Shown here piece after piece: positions 17,478-25,891 of a DNA stretch of 48,802 nucleotides. Numbering within the stretch: position 1 is the first letter of the stretch; each line of letters opens with the position of its first letter. This DNA is from Chelatococcus sambhunathii (GTDB taxonomy: Bacteria > Pseudomonadota > Alphaproteobacteria > Rhizobiales > Methylopilaceae), in assembly GCA_031316315.1 (NCBI GenBank), contig JADBEO010000031.1:1-48802 (forward strand), written 5' to 3'. The position numbers and the translations under genes were made by a program. The notes under the pieces were generated by a model that was given only the letters and a program-made list of their open reading frames with translations, was not told the DNA's origin and searched no databases.

Positions 17478-19904
17478 ATGGCGACCATCCGCGCCTTCTC
17501 CACCCGTTCGCGCGAACCGCTCGGCGGCTGGACCTTCCGCGCGACGGCGCCTGACTCCGCCCCGACCCCGGCGGAGCTGCCGCCGGACGATTGGGCGCCG
17601 TTCGACGTTCCCGGCACGGTCGCCGGCGCGCTGCGCGCGGCGGGCCGGCTGACCGACGCGACGGCGCAGGAGATCGACGTCCAGGACTTCTGGATCCGGA
17701 CGCGGCTCGAACGGCCGCTCGCCGGGACGCTCGCCTTCGACGGACTGGCCGTCGTCTCGGAAATCTGGATCGACGGCGAGAAGCGCGCCGAATGCCGCTC
17801 GATGTTCGAGCCGCTGGAGCTGACTGTCGATCTGCCCGCCGGCGCCGAGATCGCCGTCGCGTTTCGCGCGCTCGGACCGAAGCTCGCCGCCATGCCGAAG
17901 CGCTCGCGCTGGCGCCCGCAGATGATCCAGCCGAACGGACTGCGCTTCTTCCGCACGACTGCGCTCGGCTCGACGCCCGGCTGGAGCCCGGCGGGACGAC
18001 CGACCGGTCCTTGGCGCCCGATCACACGCCTCACCCGCGCGCCGGCGCCGAAGGTCGACCTGCGAACGAGCTATGCGGGCGGAGTCGGGCGGCTCTCACT
18101 CTCGATCGGGGTCTCGGACGAAGCGGAGGGGACCGTCTCGTGCGCCGGCTTCTCGGCGCCTCTCGCCGCAACGGATGCCGGCCTCCTCATCGCCGAGCTC
18201 GCATTGCCCGGCGTCGCGCCGTGGTTCCCGCACACCCATGGCGAGCCCGTCCTCCATGACCTGAAGGTCGTTCTCGGCGGCGAGACGCTGAACCTCGGCC
18301 GCGTCGGGTTCCGCTCCATCGAGATCGACCGCGACGCCGACGGAGAAGGCTTCGGGCTCGTCGTCAACGGTGTGCCCGTCTTCTGTCGCGGGGCGTGCTG
18401 GTCGAGCGCCGACGCCGTGTCGCTCGCCGGCTCGCGCTCCGCCTACGAGCCGTGGCTGCGGCTGGCGGCCGAGGCCGGCATGAACATGATCCGCGTGCCG
18501 GGCGTCATGGCCTATGAAACGAACGACTTCTTCGACATCTGCGACGAGCTCGGCCTGCTCGTCTGGCAGGAGGCGGCGCTCGCCAACTTCGACTACCCAC
18601 AAGGTGACGAGGCGTTTCGCGAGAGCGTCCGGCGGGAGGCCGAAGCCTTCCTCGACCGCACCCAGACGCATCCCTCGCTCGCCGTGTTCTGCGGCGGCTC
18701 GGAGGTCTTTCAGCAGGCGGCGATGCTCGGCGCGCCGCCGGAGCTTTGGGGCGGGCCCGTCTTCGACGAAGTGTTGCCGGGCGCGATCGGCAGACTAAGG
18801 CCCGACCTCGCCTATGTGCCGAACTCGCCGAGCGGCGGCCCTCTTCCCTTCGTGGTCGACCGGGGCGTCGGCCATTACTATGGCGTCGGCGCCTACCGCA
18901 GGCCCCTCGACGACGCCCGCCGCGCGCGGGTGCGCTTCGCGTCCGAATGCCTCGCCTTCTCGAACGTGCCGGAAGACGTGTCGCTGGCGCAGGCGAAGCT
19001 GGCGCCCGTCGTCCATACGCCGGAGTGGAAGCGCGGCGTGCCGCGCGACATGGGCGCCTCGTGGGACTTCGAGGACGTCCGCGACCACTATGTCGAGCTG
19101 CTTTACGGCGTCTCTGTCCTCGCGCTGAAGCGCGAGGAGCCGGAGCGCTATCTCGCGCTGTCGCGCGCGGCGGTCGCGGAGGTGATGGAGGAGACCTTCG
19201 CCGAATTCCGCCGTCCGGGCTCGCCGACGCGCGGGGCTCTGGTCTGGCTGCTGCAAGACCTCATGCCCGGCGCCGGCTGGGGCGTCATCGCCGTCGACGG
19301 CGAGCCGAAGTCGGCCTGGCATGGCCTGAAGCGCGCCTTCCGGCCGGTGCAGGCGTCGGTCACCGACGAGGGGACCAATGGGCTCGCCATCCATCTGCTC
19401 AACGAGCGCGCGGAGCCGTTCGAGGGAACGCTGTCCCTGACCTGCTGGCGAGACGGCGAGACGCCGGTGATCCGCGCCGAGGCGCCGGTCGCGATCGCCC
19501 GGCAAGAACAGAAGACGCTTTCGGCGTTCGACCTCATCGGCCGCTTCTTCGACGTGACCTATGCCTACCGCTTCGGCCCGCCCGGCCACGACGTCACGTC
19601 GGTCGAGCTGAAGGACAAGACCGGCGCGACGGTCGCGGAGGCGTTCCACTTCCCTTGCGGACGCGGGAACGCGCGCCGCAGGCTCGGACTGTCAGCGCGC
19701 ATCGAGGGGGATGCGTTGGTCGTCTCGACCGAGCGGTTCGCCCAGTCGGTCCATATCGCGGCCGACGGGATGAGGGCTGCGGAGAACTGGTTCCACCTCG
19801 CTCCGGGCGTCGAGAAGCGCGTCGCCCTCACGGCACGCCGCGACGGCGCGAAGCCGGGCGGGCTCGTCCGCGCCGTGAACGGGCTCGACGAAGCGGGCTA
19901 CTGA
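17478..19904 (+). CDS. GH2-family glycoside hydrolase (beta-mannosidase-like)
   Basis: The 808-residue protein has the GH2 layout: N-terminal jelly-roll sugar-binding domain (about 1-190, with GGWTFRAT and FDVPGTVAGAL), immunoglobulin-like domain, then a TIM barrel starting near residue 300 (GACWSSADAVSL, NMIRVPGVMAYETNDFFDIC). The acid/base is probably Glu409 in FCGGSEVFQ, where the usual Asn before the Glu is Ser. The nucleophile is probably Glu490 in RFASECLAFSN, compared with SEFG in classical members. There is no signal peptide, so it appears cytoplasmic. It follows the DUF1839 gene after repeat copy 1. Its role with aminoacyl-carrier-protein genes is not understood. It could remodel a glycoside that receives the amino acid. 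Substrate specificity cannot be set. Confidence 0.82.
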   Translation: MATIRAFSTRSREPLGGWTFRATAPDSAPTPAELPPDDWAPFDVPGTVAGALRAAGRLTDATAQEIDVQDFWIRTRLERPLAGTLAFDGLAVVSEIWIDGEKRAECRSMFEPLELTVDLPAGAEIAVAFRALGPKLAAMPKRSRWRPQMIQPNGLRFFRTTALGSTPGWSPAGRPTGPWRPITRLTRAPAPKVDLRTSYAGGVGRLSLSIGVSDEAEGTVSCAGFSAPLAATDAGLLIAELALPGVAPWFPHTHGEPVLHDLKVVLGGETLNLGRVGFRSIEIDRDADGEGFGLVVNGVPVFCRGACWSSADAVSLAGSRSAYEPWLRLAAEAGMNMIRVPGVMAYETNDFFDICDELGLLVWQEAALANFDYPQGDEAFRESVRREAEAFLDRTQTHPSLAVFCGGSEVFQQAAMLGAPPELWGGPVFDEVLPGAIGRLRPDLAYVPNSPSGGPLPFVVDRGVGHYYGVGAYRRPLDDARRARVRFASECLAFSNVPEDVSLAQAKLAPVVHTPEWKRGVPRDMGASWDFEDVRDHYVELLYGVSVLALKREEPERYLALSRAAVAEVMEETFAEFRRPGSPTRGALVWLLQDLMPGAGWGVIAVDGEPKSAWHGLKRAFRPVQASVTDEGTNGLAIHLLNERAEPFEGTLSLTCWRDGETPVIRAEAPVAIARQEQKTLSAFDLIGRFFDVTYAYRFGPPGHDVTSVELKDKTGATVAEAFHFPCGRGNARRRLGLSARIEGDALVVSTERFAQSVHIAADGMRAAENWFHLAPGVEKRVALTARRDGAKPGGLVRAVNGLDEAGY

Positions 19905-19927
19905 GGGATCATCTCAGAACCAAGCGC

Positions 19928-20051
19928 GATCCCTCCCCTTGCAAAGGGGAGGGCATGGTGGGGATCGGTCAGGATTGAGCGAAGTCCTGAGCCGTAGAAC
20001 TCCAAGCCCGGCGCTCCCCACCCTACCCTCCCCTCAACGAGGGGAGGGATC
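19928..20051. repeat. Paired-hairpin repeat, family B (complete)
   Basis: The element is bounded by GATCCCTCCCC and GGGGAGGGATC. The left half folds as CCCTCCCC-TTGCAAA-GGGGAGGG-like, and the right half as CCCTCCCC-TCAACGA-GGGGAGGG-like. In between is CATGGTGGGGATCGG, mirrored by CTCCCCACCCTA. It lies exactly between the convergent GH2 and MHS transporter genes and could serve as a bidirectional transcript end. A right half of the same element is at the left edge of the window. Confidence 0.88.
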
Positions 20052-20071
20052 CGGAAAGGTCGCGCGACCAC

Positions 20072-21385
20072 TCAGTCGTTCATCACCAGCTGGCGGTTGA
20101 TGAACAGCGAGGCCAGCGTGCAGATCGCGCCGGAGATCAGATAGCCGCCGACGGTGAACAACCCGAAATGGCTCGACAGGCCGAGCGCCACGAACGGCGC
20201 GAAGCCGGCGCCGACCAGCCAGGCGAGATCGGATGTCAGCGCGGCGCCTGTGTAGCGGTACTTCGAGGAGAAGTTCGAAGTCAGCGAGCCGGACGACTGG
20301 CCGAAGGTGAGGCCGAGCAGCGTGAAGCCGATCAGGATGAACACGGTTTGGGCCGTCACGCCGCCGCCGAGCAGCCAGGGCGTGAAGAAGCTGTAGACCG
20401 CGATCGCGCCGGCGGACCAGCCGAGCAGCGTACGCCGGCCGATGCGGTCGGCGATGACGCCGGAGGCCACGATGGCCGCGGCGAGGAAGAGCGCGCCCAC
20501 CATCTCGATGATCAGGAAGGTGCGGGCGTCGAGGCCAGTGAACAGGGTCGCCCAGCACAGAGTGAAGATCGTGACGAGATGGAACAGGGCGAAGCTCGCG
20601 AGCGGCGCGAAGGCGCCGATCAGCACGTTCCAGCCCTGCTCGCGAATCATCTCGAACACCGGTGCCGGCGCGAGCGAGCGGGTCTCCAGCATCTGAGAAT
20701 AGGCCGGGCTGAGAACGAGGCGCAGCCGCGCGAACAGCGCGACGACGTTCACCGCGAAGGCGCAGAAGAACGGGTAGCGCCAGCCCCAGCTGAGGAAGTC
20801 CTCCTCCGGCAGGTAGGTGACGAAGAAGGCGAACAGCGCGGCTGCGATCAGGAAGCCGAACGGCGCGCCGAGCTGCGGCATCATCGCATACCAGCCGCGC
20901 TTTCCCGCCGGCGCGTTGAGCGAGAGCAGCGAGGCGAGCCCGTCCCACGCGCCGGCGAGGCCGAGACCCTGCCCGACGCGGCAGGCCGCCAGCAGCCAGG
21001 CCGCCACATAGCCGACCTGCGCGTAGCTCGGCAGGAAGCTGATCGCGGCGGTGGACGAGCCGAGCAGGAACAGCGCGATCGTCATCTTCACGCCCCGGCC
21101 GTAGAGCCGGCCGATCTGCATGAAGATGATCGAGCCGATCGGCCGTGCGACGAATGCGAGCGCGAAGACGCCGAAGGAGTAGAGCGTCCCCATCACGGGG
21201 TCGAACTCCGGGAACATCAACTTCGGGAACACCAGCACCGAGGCGATGCCGTAGACGAAGAAGTCGAAATATTCCGACGTGCGGCCGATCACGACCGCGA
21301 GCGCGATCTCGCCCGGCGTCACCTTGCCGTGGGACTCGGTGGCGCGGTCCATCGCGCCGGAAGGCGCTGCGATGTCATGGCTCAT
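20072..21385 (-). CDS. MFS transporter, metabolite:H+ symporter (MHS) family
   Basis: The 437-residue protein has 12 predicted membrane helices and the features of the MHS family (ProP, KgtP, ShiA). It opens with the motif VVIGRTSEYFDFFVYGIASVL. The loop 2-3 signature FVARPIGSIIFMQIGRLYGR follows, and the mirror loop GVIADRIGRRTLLG occurs in the second half. It imports an unknown organic anion, zwitterion or similar solute with protons across the inner membrane. The start at 21385 (MSHDIAAPSG) is preferred over an upstream Met because GGAG lies ahead of it. It is convergent with the GH2 gene and divergent from cyoA. Its link to the aminoacyl-carrier-protein cluster is only by proximity. Confidence 0.88.
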   Translation of the reverse strand: MSHDIAAPSGAMDRATESHGKVTPGEIALAVVIGRTSEYFDFFVYGIASVLVFPKLMFPEFDPVMGTLYSFGVFALAFVARPIGSIIFMQIGRLYGRGVKMTIALFLLGSSTAAISFLPSYAQVGYVAAWLLAACRVGQGLGLAGAWDGLASLLSLNAPAGKRGWYAMMPQLGAPFGFLIAAALFAFFVTYLPEEDFLSWGWRYPFFCAFAVNVVALFARLRLVLSPAYSQMLETRSLAPAPVFEMIREQGWNVLIGAFAPLASFALFHLVTIFTLCWATLFTGLDARTFLIIEMVGALFLAAAIVASGVIADRIGRRTLLGWSAGAIAVYSFFTPWLLGGGVTAQTVFILIGFTLLGLTFGQSSGSLTSNFSSKYRYTGAALTSDLAWLVGAGFAPFVALGLSSHFGLFTVGGYLISGAICTLASLFINRQLVMND

Positions 21386-21615
21386 GGCTCGAGCCGCTCC
21401 TCGGTCTGGTCCGGACGCCACAATAGCCGCATTCCGGGGCCGCGCCCAAAGGCCGGGTTGTAATCCGGGGGGCGGACTTGGTTACAATGCGCCGCGGGGG
21501 CGCCGCGCGCATCTAGACCATTTGCGACATTCGCGCCCATAGGACAAAGCGTCCAATGTCGCATTGCACAACAGCGGCGTAGAGGGGCGGCGCATAGCCC
21601 CGGGTCAGGTGCACG
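21386..21615. promoter_or_regulatory. cyo promoter region with TGCGACATT/AATGTCGCA inverted repeat
   Basis: The 230-bp divergent gap contains a perfect 9-bp inverted repeat, TGCGACATT at 21523-21531 and AATGTCGCA at 21555-21563, with a 23-bp centre. The half-site resembles the TGCGRC-type sites bound by redox response regulators of the RegA/PrrA/RegR family, which control terminal oxidases in alphaproteobacteria. The position 55-95 bp before cyoA suits a regulator site. The assignment to RegA is inference from the motif. Confidence 0.45.
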
Positions 21616-22758
21616 ATGAAGCCGTTCGGCAGACTTTTCCGCGCTTTAGCGATCATTCCGGCGCTCTTCGCGCTGGCCGGTTGCGAGATGGTCGTGATGT
21701 CGCCGTCGGGCGATATCGCGGCGCAGCAGCGCGATCTGGTGGTGATCTCGACGGTGCTGATGCTGCTGATCATCGTGCCGGTGATCGCCCTGACCATCGC
21801 CTTCGCTTGGAAGTATCGCTCCTCGAACAAGGACGCCGACTACGATCCGGACTGGCATCACTCCACCGGTCTCGAAGTCGTGATCTGGGCGGCGCCGCTG
21901 GTGATCATCATCGCGCTCGGCGCGATCACCTGGGTGTCTACCCACCTGCTCGATCCGTACCGGCCCCTCGCACGCCTCGACGCCTCGCGGGCGATCCCCG
22001 AGGGCGTGAAGCCGCTTCGCGTGCAAGCGGTCGCGCTCGACTGGAAGTGGCTGTTCTTCTACCCGGACTACGGCGTCGCGACCGTCAACGAGCTCGCCGC
22101 GCCGGTCGACGCGCCGATCAGCTTCCAGATCACCTCCTCGACGGTGATGAACTCGTTCTACGTGCCAGCGCTCGCCGGCATGATCTATGCGATGCCGGCG
22201 ATGGAGACGAAGCTGCACGCCGTCATCAACAAGGCGGGCGTGTATGACGGCTTCTCGGCGAACTATTCGGGCGCCGGCTTCTCCGATATGCGCTTCAAGT
22301 TCCACGGCCTCGCCCAGGCCGACTTCGACAAGTGGATCGAAAGCGTGAAGGCTTCGGGCGACCAGCTCGACCGCGCCGGCTTCATCGAGCTCGAGAAGCC
22401 GAGCGTGCGGGTCGCGCCCCGCAAGTACGGCTCGACGCCGGCGGACCTCTACGACGCGATCCTCAACCGCTGCGTCGACGCCGCCAAGATGTGCGTCAAG
22501 GACATGATGCGCGTCGACGCTCAGGGCGGCATGGGCCTCGCCGGCCTCGGCAACGTGTTCTCGCTCGCTTATGACGAGCCGCGCCGGCAGGGCGGAAACG
22601 TCGCGCCGAAGGCCCGCTACGTGGCGGCGATCTGCACGCCCGAGGCGCCGCGCGACGGCCGGACGGTGGAGGCGCCCATCGCCGCGCCGCTCGGCAAGCG
22701 CGCCGCATCGGAGCCTTTGATTTCTGCGGGTTCGACCCGCCTCGCCTCTTCGAAATGA
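21616..22758 (+). CDS. cyoA: Cytochrome bo3 ubiquinol oxidase subunit II
   Basis: The 380-residue protein is the lipoprotein subunit II of cytochrome bo3. The signal peptide ends in the lipobox ALAGC (lipid-modified Cys23), followed by two membrane helices (about residues 40-65 and 85-110) and a periplasmic cupredoxin-like domain. As expected for a quinol oxidase, the CuA-binding Cys-x-x-x-Cys pattern is absent ([47 protein letters not shown]). The C-terminal tail after about residue 300 is longer than usual. Its last residues ([12 protein letters not shown]) are encoded by DNA with a perfect GC hairpin. It is first in cyoABCD, 13 nt before cyoB. Confidence 0.95.
   Translation: MKPFGRLFRALAIIPALFALAGCEMVVMSPSGDIAAQQRDLVVISTVLMLLIIVPVIALTIAFAWKYRSSNKDADYDPDWHHSTGLEVVIWAAPLVIIIALGAITWVSTHLLDPYRPLARLDASRAIPEGVKPLRVQAVALDWKWLFFYPDYGVATVNELAAPVDAPISFQITSSTVMNSFYVPALAGMIYAMPAMETKLHAVINKAGVYDGFSANYSGAGFSDMRFKFHGLAQADFDKWIESVKASGDQLDRAGFIELEKPSVRVAPRKYGSTPADLYDAILNRCVDAAKMCVKDMMRVDAQGGMGLAGLGNVFSLAYDEPRRQGGNVAPKARYVAAICTPEAPRDGRTVEAPIAAPLGKRAASEPLISAGSTRLASSK
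22726..22740. other. GC hairpin inside the 3' end of cyoA
   Basis: GCGGGT-TCG-ACCCGC is a perfect 6-bp stem with a 3-nt loop, about 30 nt before the cyoB start codon. It lies inside codons for the non-conserved tail of CyoA. It may be a small intergenic repeat captured in the coding sequence, or it may tune processing or stability between cyoA and cyoB. Both ideas are inference. Confidence 0.35.
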
Positions 22759-22771
22759 CGGTGCAGCCGCG

Positions 22772-24778
22772 ATGACCCCCGCCCACCAGGCCCCCGAAAG
22801 CGTCCTGTTCGGACGCCTCTCGCTCGAGGCGATCCCCTATCACGAGCCGATTCTGCTCGCGACCTTCGCGGTCGCCGCGCTCGGCGGGATCGGCGTCCTC
22901 GCCGCCGTCACCTACTTCCGTCTTTGGGGGTGGCTGTGGCGCGATTGGATCACCTCGATCGACCACAAGAAGATCGGGATCATGTACATGATCCTTGGTC
23001 TGATCATGCTGCTGCGCGGCTTCGCCGACGCGCTGATGATGCGCCTGCAGCAGGCGATCGCTTTCGGCGGCGCCGAGGGCTACCTGCCGCCGCACCACTA
23101 CGACCAGATCTTCACCGCGCACGGCGTGATCATGATCTTCTTCGTGGCGATGCCGTTCGTCACGGGGCTGATGAACTACCTCGTGCCGCTGCAGATCGGC
23201 GCGCGCGACGTCGCGTTCCCGTTCCTGAACAACTTCAGCTTCTGGATGACCACGGCCGGCGCCATTCTGGTCATGCTCTCGCTGTTCGTCGGCGAGTTCG
23301 CGACCACCGGCTGGCTCGCCTATCCGCCGCTGTCGGGCATCTATTCGTCGCCGGGGGTCGGCGTCGACTACTACATCTGGGCGCTGCAGATCGCGGGCGT
23401 CGGCACGACCCTGTCGGGCGTCAACCTGATCGCGACCATCGTGAAGATGCGCGCGCCCGGCATGACCATGATGCGGATGCCGATCTTCACCTGGACCTCG
23501 CTCTGCTCAAACGTCCTGATCGTGGCGAGCTTCCCGGTGCTCGGCGCGACGCTCGCGCTGCTGTCGCTCGACCGCTACGTCGGAACCAATTTCTTCACGA
23601 ACGATCTTGGCGGCAGCGCCATGATGTACGTGAACCTGATCTGGATCTGGGGCCACCCGGAGGTCTACATCCTAATCCTGCCGGCGTTCGGCGTGTTTTC
23701 CGAGGTGACCGCGGCGTTCTGCGGCAAGCGCCTGTTCGGCTACGCCTCGATGGTCTACGCGACCGTCGTCATCACCATCCTGTCCTACCTCGTCTGGCTC
23801 CACCACTTCTTCACGATGGGGTCCGGCGCGAGCGTGAACTCCTTCTTCGGCATCACGACGATGATCATTTCGATCCCGACGGGCGCGAAGATCTTCAACT
23901 GGCTGTTCACGATGTACAAAGGCCGGATCCGCTTCGACCTGCCGATGATGTGGACGGTGTCCTTCATGATCACCTTCACCATCGGCGGCATGACCGGCGT
24001 GCTCCTCGCCGTTCCGCCGGCCGACTTCGTGTTGCACAACTCGCTGTTCCTGATCGCGCACTTCCACAACGTGATCATCGGCGGCGTGCTGTTCGGCCTG
24101 TTCGCCGGCATCTACTTCTGGTTCCCGAAGGCCTTCGGCTTCCGGCTCGATCCGTTCTGGGGCAAGGTGTCGTTCTGGTGCTGGACGGTCGGCTTCTACG
24201 TCGCCTTCATGCCGCTCTACGTGCTCGGCCTGATGGGCGTGACCCGCCGCATGTCGAAGTTCGACGACCCGTCGCTGCAGATCTGGTTCGTGATCGCCGC
24301 CATCGGCGCGCTCATGATCCTGTGCGGCATCGCCGCCTTCCTGATGCAGATCTTCGTGAGCATCCTGAGGCGCGAGCAGCTGAAGGACACGACCGGCGAC
24401 CCCTGGAACGCCCGCACGCTCGAGTGGTCCACGTCCTCGCCGCCGCCCGCCTACAACTTCGCCTTCACGCCGATCGTGCACGATCTCGACGCCTGGTGGG
24501 ACATGAAGCGGCGCGACTATGTCCGACCGACCGAGGGCTTCATCCCGATCCACATGCCGAAGAACACCGGCGCAGGCTTCGTGCTGGCCGTGATCGCCAC
24601 CGTCGCCGGCTTCGGCCTGATCTGGCACATCTGGTGGCTGGCTGCGGCGGGCTTCGTCGCGCTGGTCGCGACGGCGATCGTCCACACCTTCAACTACAAG
24701 CGCGACTTCCACATCCCGGCCTCTGAGGTGGTCGAGACCGAGAACGCGCGCACGCGCCTGCTCGCGGCGAGGGCCTGA
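22772..24778 (+). CDS. cyoB: Cytochrome bo3 ubiquinol oxidase subunit I
   Basis: The 668-residue, roughly 15-helix protein is the catalytic haem-copper subunit that oxidises ubiquinol, reduces oxygen and pumps protons. Diagnostic segments are the haem-ligand helix with HGVIMIFF, the CuB/Tyr cross-link helix [15 protein letters not shown], the CuB His pair WLHHFFTMG, the K-channel region [10 protein letters not shown] and the haem ligand pair [10 protein letters not shown]. The N-terminal extra helix and the [10 protein letters not shown] motif fit bo3-type (CyoB) oxidases. Length matches E. coli CyoB. It lies between cyoA and cyoC with short spacings. Confidence 0.97.
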   Translation: MTPAHQAPESVLFGRLSLEAIPYHEPILLATFAVAALGGIGVLAAVTYFRLWGWLWRDWITSIDHKKIGIMYMILGLIMLLRGFADALMMRLQQAIAFGGAEGYLPPHHYDQIFTAHGVIMIFFVAMPFVTGLMNYLVPLQIGARDVAFPFLNNFSFWMTTAGAILVMLSLFVGEFATTGWLAYPPLSGIYSSPGVGVDYYIWALQIAGVGTTLSGVNLIATIVKMRAPGMTMMRMPIFTWTSLCSNVLIVASFPVLGATLALLSLDRYVGTNFFTNDLGGSAMMYVNLIWIWGHPEVYILILPAFGVFSEVTAAFCGKRLFGYASMVYATVVITILSYLVWLHHFFTMGSGASVNSFFGITTMIISIPTGAKIFNWLFTMYKGRIRFDLPMMWTVSFMITFTIGGMTGVLLAVPPADFVLHNSLFLIAHFHNVIIGGVLFGLFAGIYFWFPKAFGFRLDPFWGKVSFWCWTVGFYVAFMPLYVLGLMGVTRRMSKFDDPSLQIWFVIAAIGALMILCGIAAFLMQIFVSILRREQLKDTTGDPWNARTLEWSTSSPPPAYNFAFTPIVHDLDAWWDMKRRDYVRPTEGFIPIHMPKNTGAGFVLAVIATVAGFGLIWHIWWLAAAGFVALVATAIVHTFNYKRDFHIPASEVVETENARTRLLAARA

Positions 24779-24782
24779 GACC

Positions 24783-25436
24783 GTGAGCGCATCCGTCACC
24801 GCAGACATCGCCGCGACCGACGCCGCCATGGAGGCGCCGACGCCGGGCCGCGACTTCTACGTCCGGGGCGAGCACCACCCGGAGAACGGGACGCTGCTCG
24901 GCTTCTGGCTCTACCTAATGAGCGACTGCCTGGTCTTCGCGGTGCTGTTCGCCTGCTACGGCGTGCTCGGCCGCAGCTACGCGGCCGGCCCCTCCGGCGC
25001 GGACCTGTTCGACCTCAAGCTCGTCGCGATCAACACCGGCTTCCTGCTGGCTTCGTCGATCACCTACGGCTTTGCGATGCTGGAGATGCAGCAGAACCAC
25101 AAGGGCACGACGCTCTTCTGGCTGTTCGTCACCGGCTGCTTCGGCGCCTCCTTCCTCGCGCTCGAGCTCTATGAGTTCTGGCACCTGATCCATGAGGGGG
25201 CGACGCCGCAGCGCTCAGCCTTCCTGTCGAGCTTCTTCACGCTGGTCGGCACGCACGGGCTGCACGTCACCTTCGGGTGCGTCTGGCTCGTGACGCTGAT
25301 GGTCCAGGTCGTCAAGCACGGCCTGATCCCCGCCAACCGCCGCCGGCTGATCTGCCTGTCGATGTTCTGGCACTTCCTCGACGTCGTCTGGATCGGCGTC
25401 TTCACCTTCGTCTATCTGATGGGATCGCTGGCATGA
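24783..25436 (+). CDS. cyoC: Cytochrome bo3 ubiquinol oxidase subunit III
   Basis: The 217-residue protein has five membrane helices and the CyoC signatures GFWLYLMSDCLVFAVLFACY and SFFTLVGTHGLHVTFG. FWHFLDVVWIGVFTFVYLMG follows near the C-terminus. It starts at GTG 24783, only 4 nt after cyoB. Subunit III stabilises subunit I and does not bind metal. Its stop overlaps the cyoD ATG (ATGA). Confidence 0.95.
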   Translation: MSASVTADIAATDAAMEAPTPGRDFYVRGEHHPENGTLLGFWLYLMSDCLVFAVLFACYGVLGRSYAAGPSGADLFDLKLVAINTGFLLASSITYGFAMLEMQQNHKGTTLFWLFVTGCFGASFLALELYEFWHLIHEGATPQRSAFLSSFFTLVGTHGLHVTFGCVWLVTLMVQVVKHGLIPANRRRLICLSMFWHFLDVVWIGVFTFVYLMGSLA

Positions 25437-25891
25437 CCGCCGCCGGAGCGAGCCACGACGCGCACGGGCATGACCCGCAGGGGCATGACGCCCACGATCA
25501 CGACCCCCATGACGGGACCGCCTATCACGGCACGATGAAGCACTACCTGATGGGCTTCGTCCTGTCGGTGATCCTGACCGCCATCCCGTTCTGGATCATC
25601 ATGGGCGACGTCTTCCGCAGCCCGGTCACGGCGGCGGTGGTGGTGATGGTCTTCGCGGTCGCGCAGATCTTCGTCCACATGGTCTACTTCCTCCACATGA
25701 ACCCGCGGTCGGAAGGCGGCTGGAACATGCTGGCGGCGATCTTCACCATCGTCATCGTGGTGATCACGCTGTCGGGTTCGATGTGGGTGATGTCGCATCT
25801 GCACCAGAACATGGCTCCGATGCCGGCCGGCGGGCACGAGATGGCGCCGCCTCCCGCGACGCCGGTTCCGGCCAAGCCGTCCCACGAGTGA
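25433..25891 (+). CDS. cyoD: Cytochrome bo3 ubiquinol oxidase subunit IV
   Basis: The 152-residue protein has three membrane helices typical of CyoD, with the conserved MKHYLMGFVLSVILTAIPFW and AQIFVHMVYFLHMN. It is preceded by a His/Asp-rich cytoplasmic stretch (about residues 8-32, HDAHGHDPQGHDAHDHDPHD) and followed by a Pro/Met/Ala-rich tail that again contains His. These His-rich ends are longer than in E. coli CyoD and may bind metal, which is inference. The start at 25433 gives the ATGA overlap with cyoC. The stop overlaps the SURF1-like GTG start. Confidence 0.92.
   Translation: MTAAGASHDAHGHDPQGHDAHDHDPHDGTAYHGTMKHYLMGFVLSVILTAIPFWIIMGDVFRSPVTAAVVVMVFAVAQIFVHMVYFLHMNPRSEGGWNMLAAIFTIVIVVITLSGSMWVMSHLHQNMAPMPAGGHEMAPPPATPVPAKPSHE

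Noticed and set aside
20168-21463. Open frame of 431 codons opposite the MHS transporter
   Set aside because: It mirrors a 12-helix transporter gene, and its product is highly charged and featureless.
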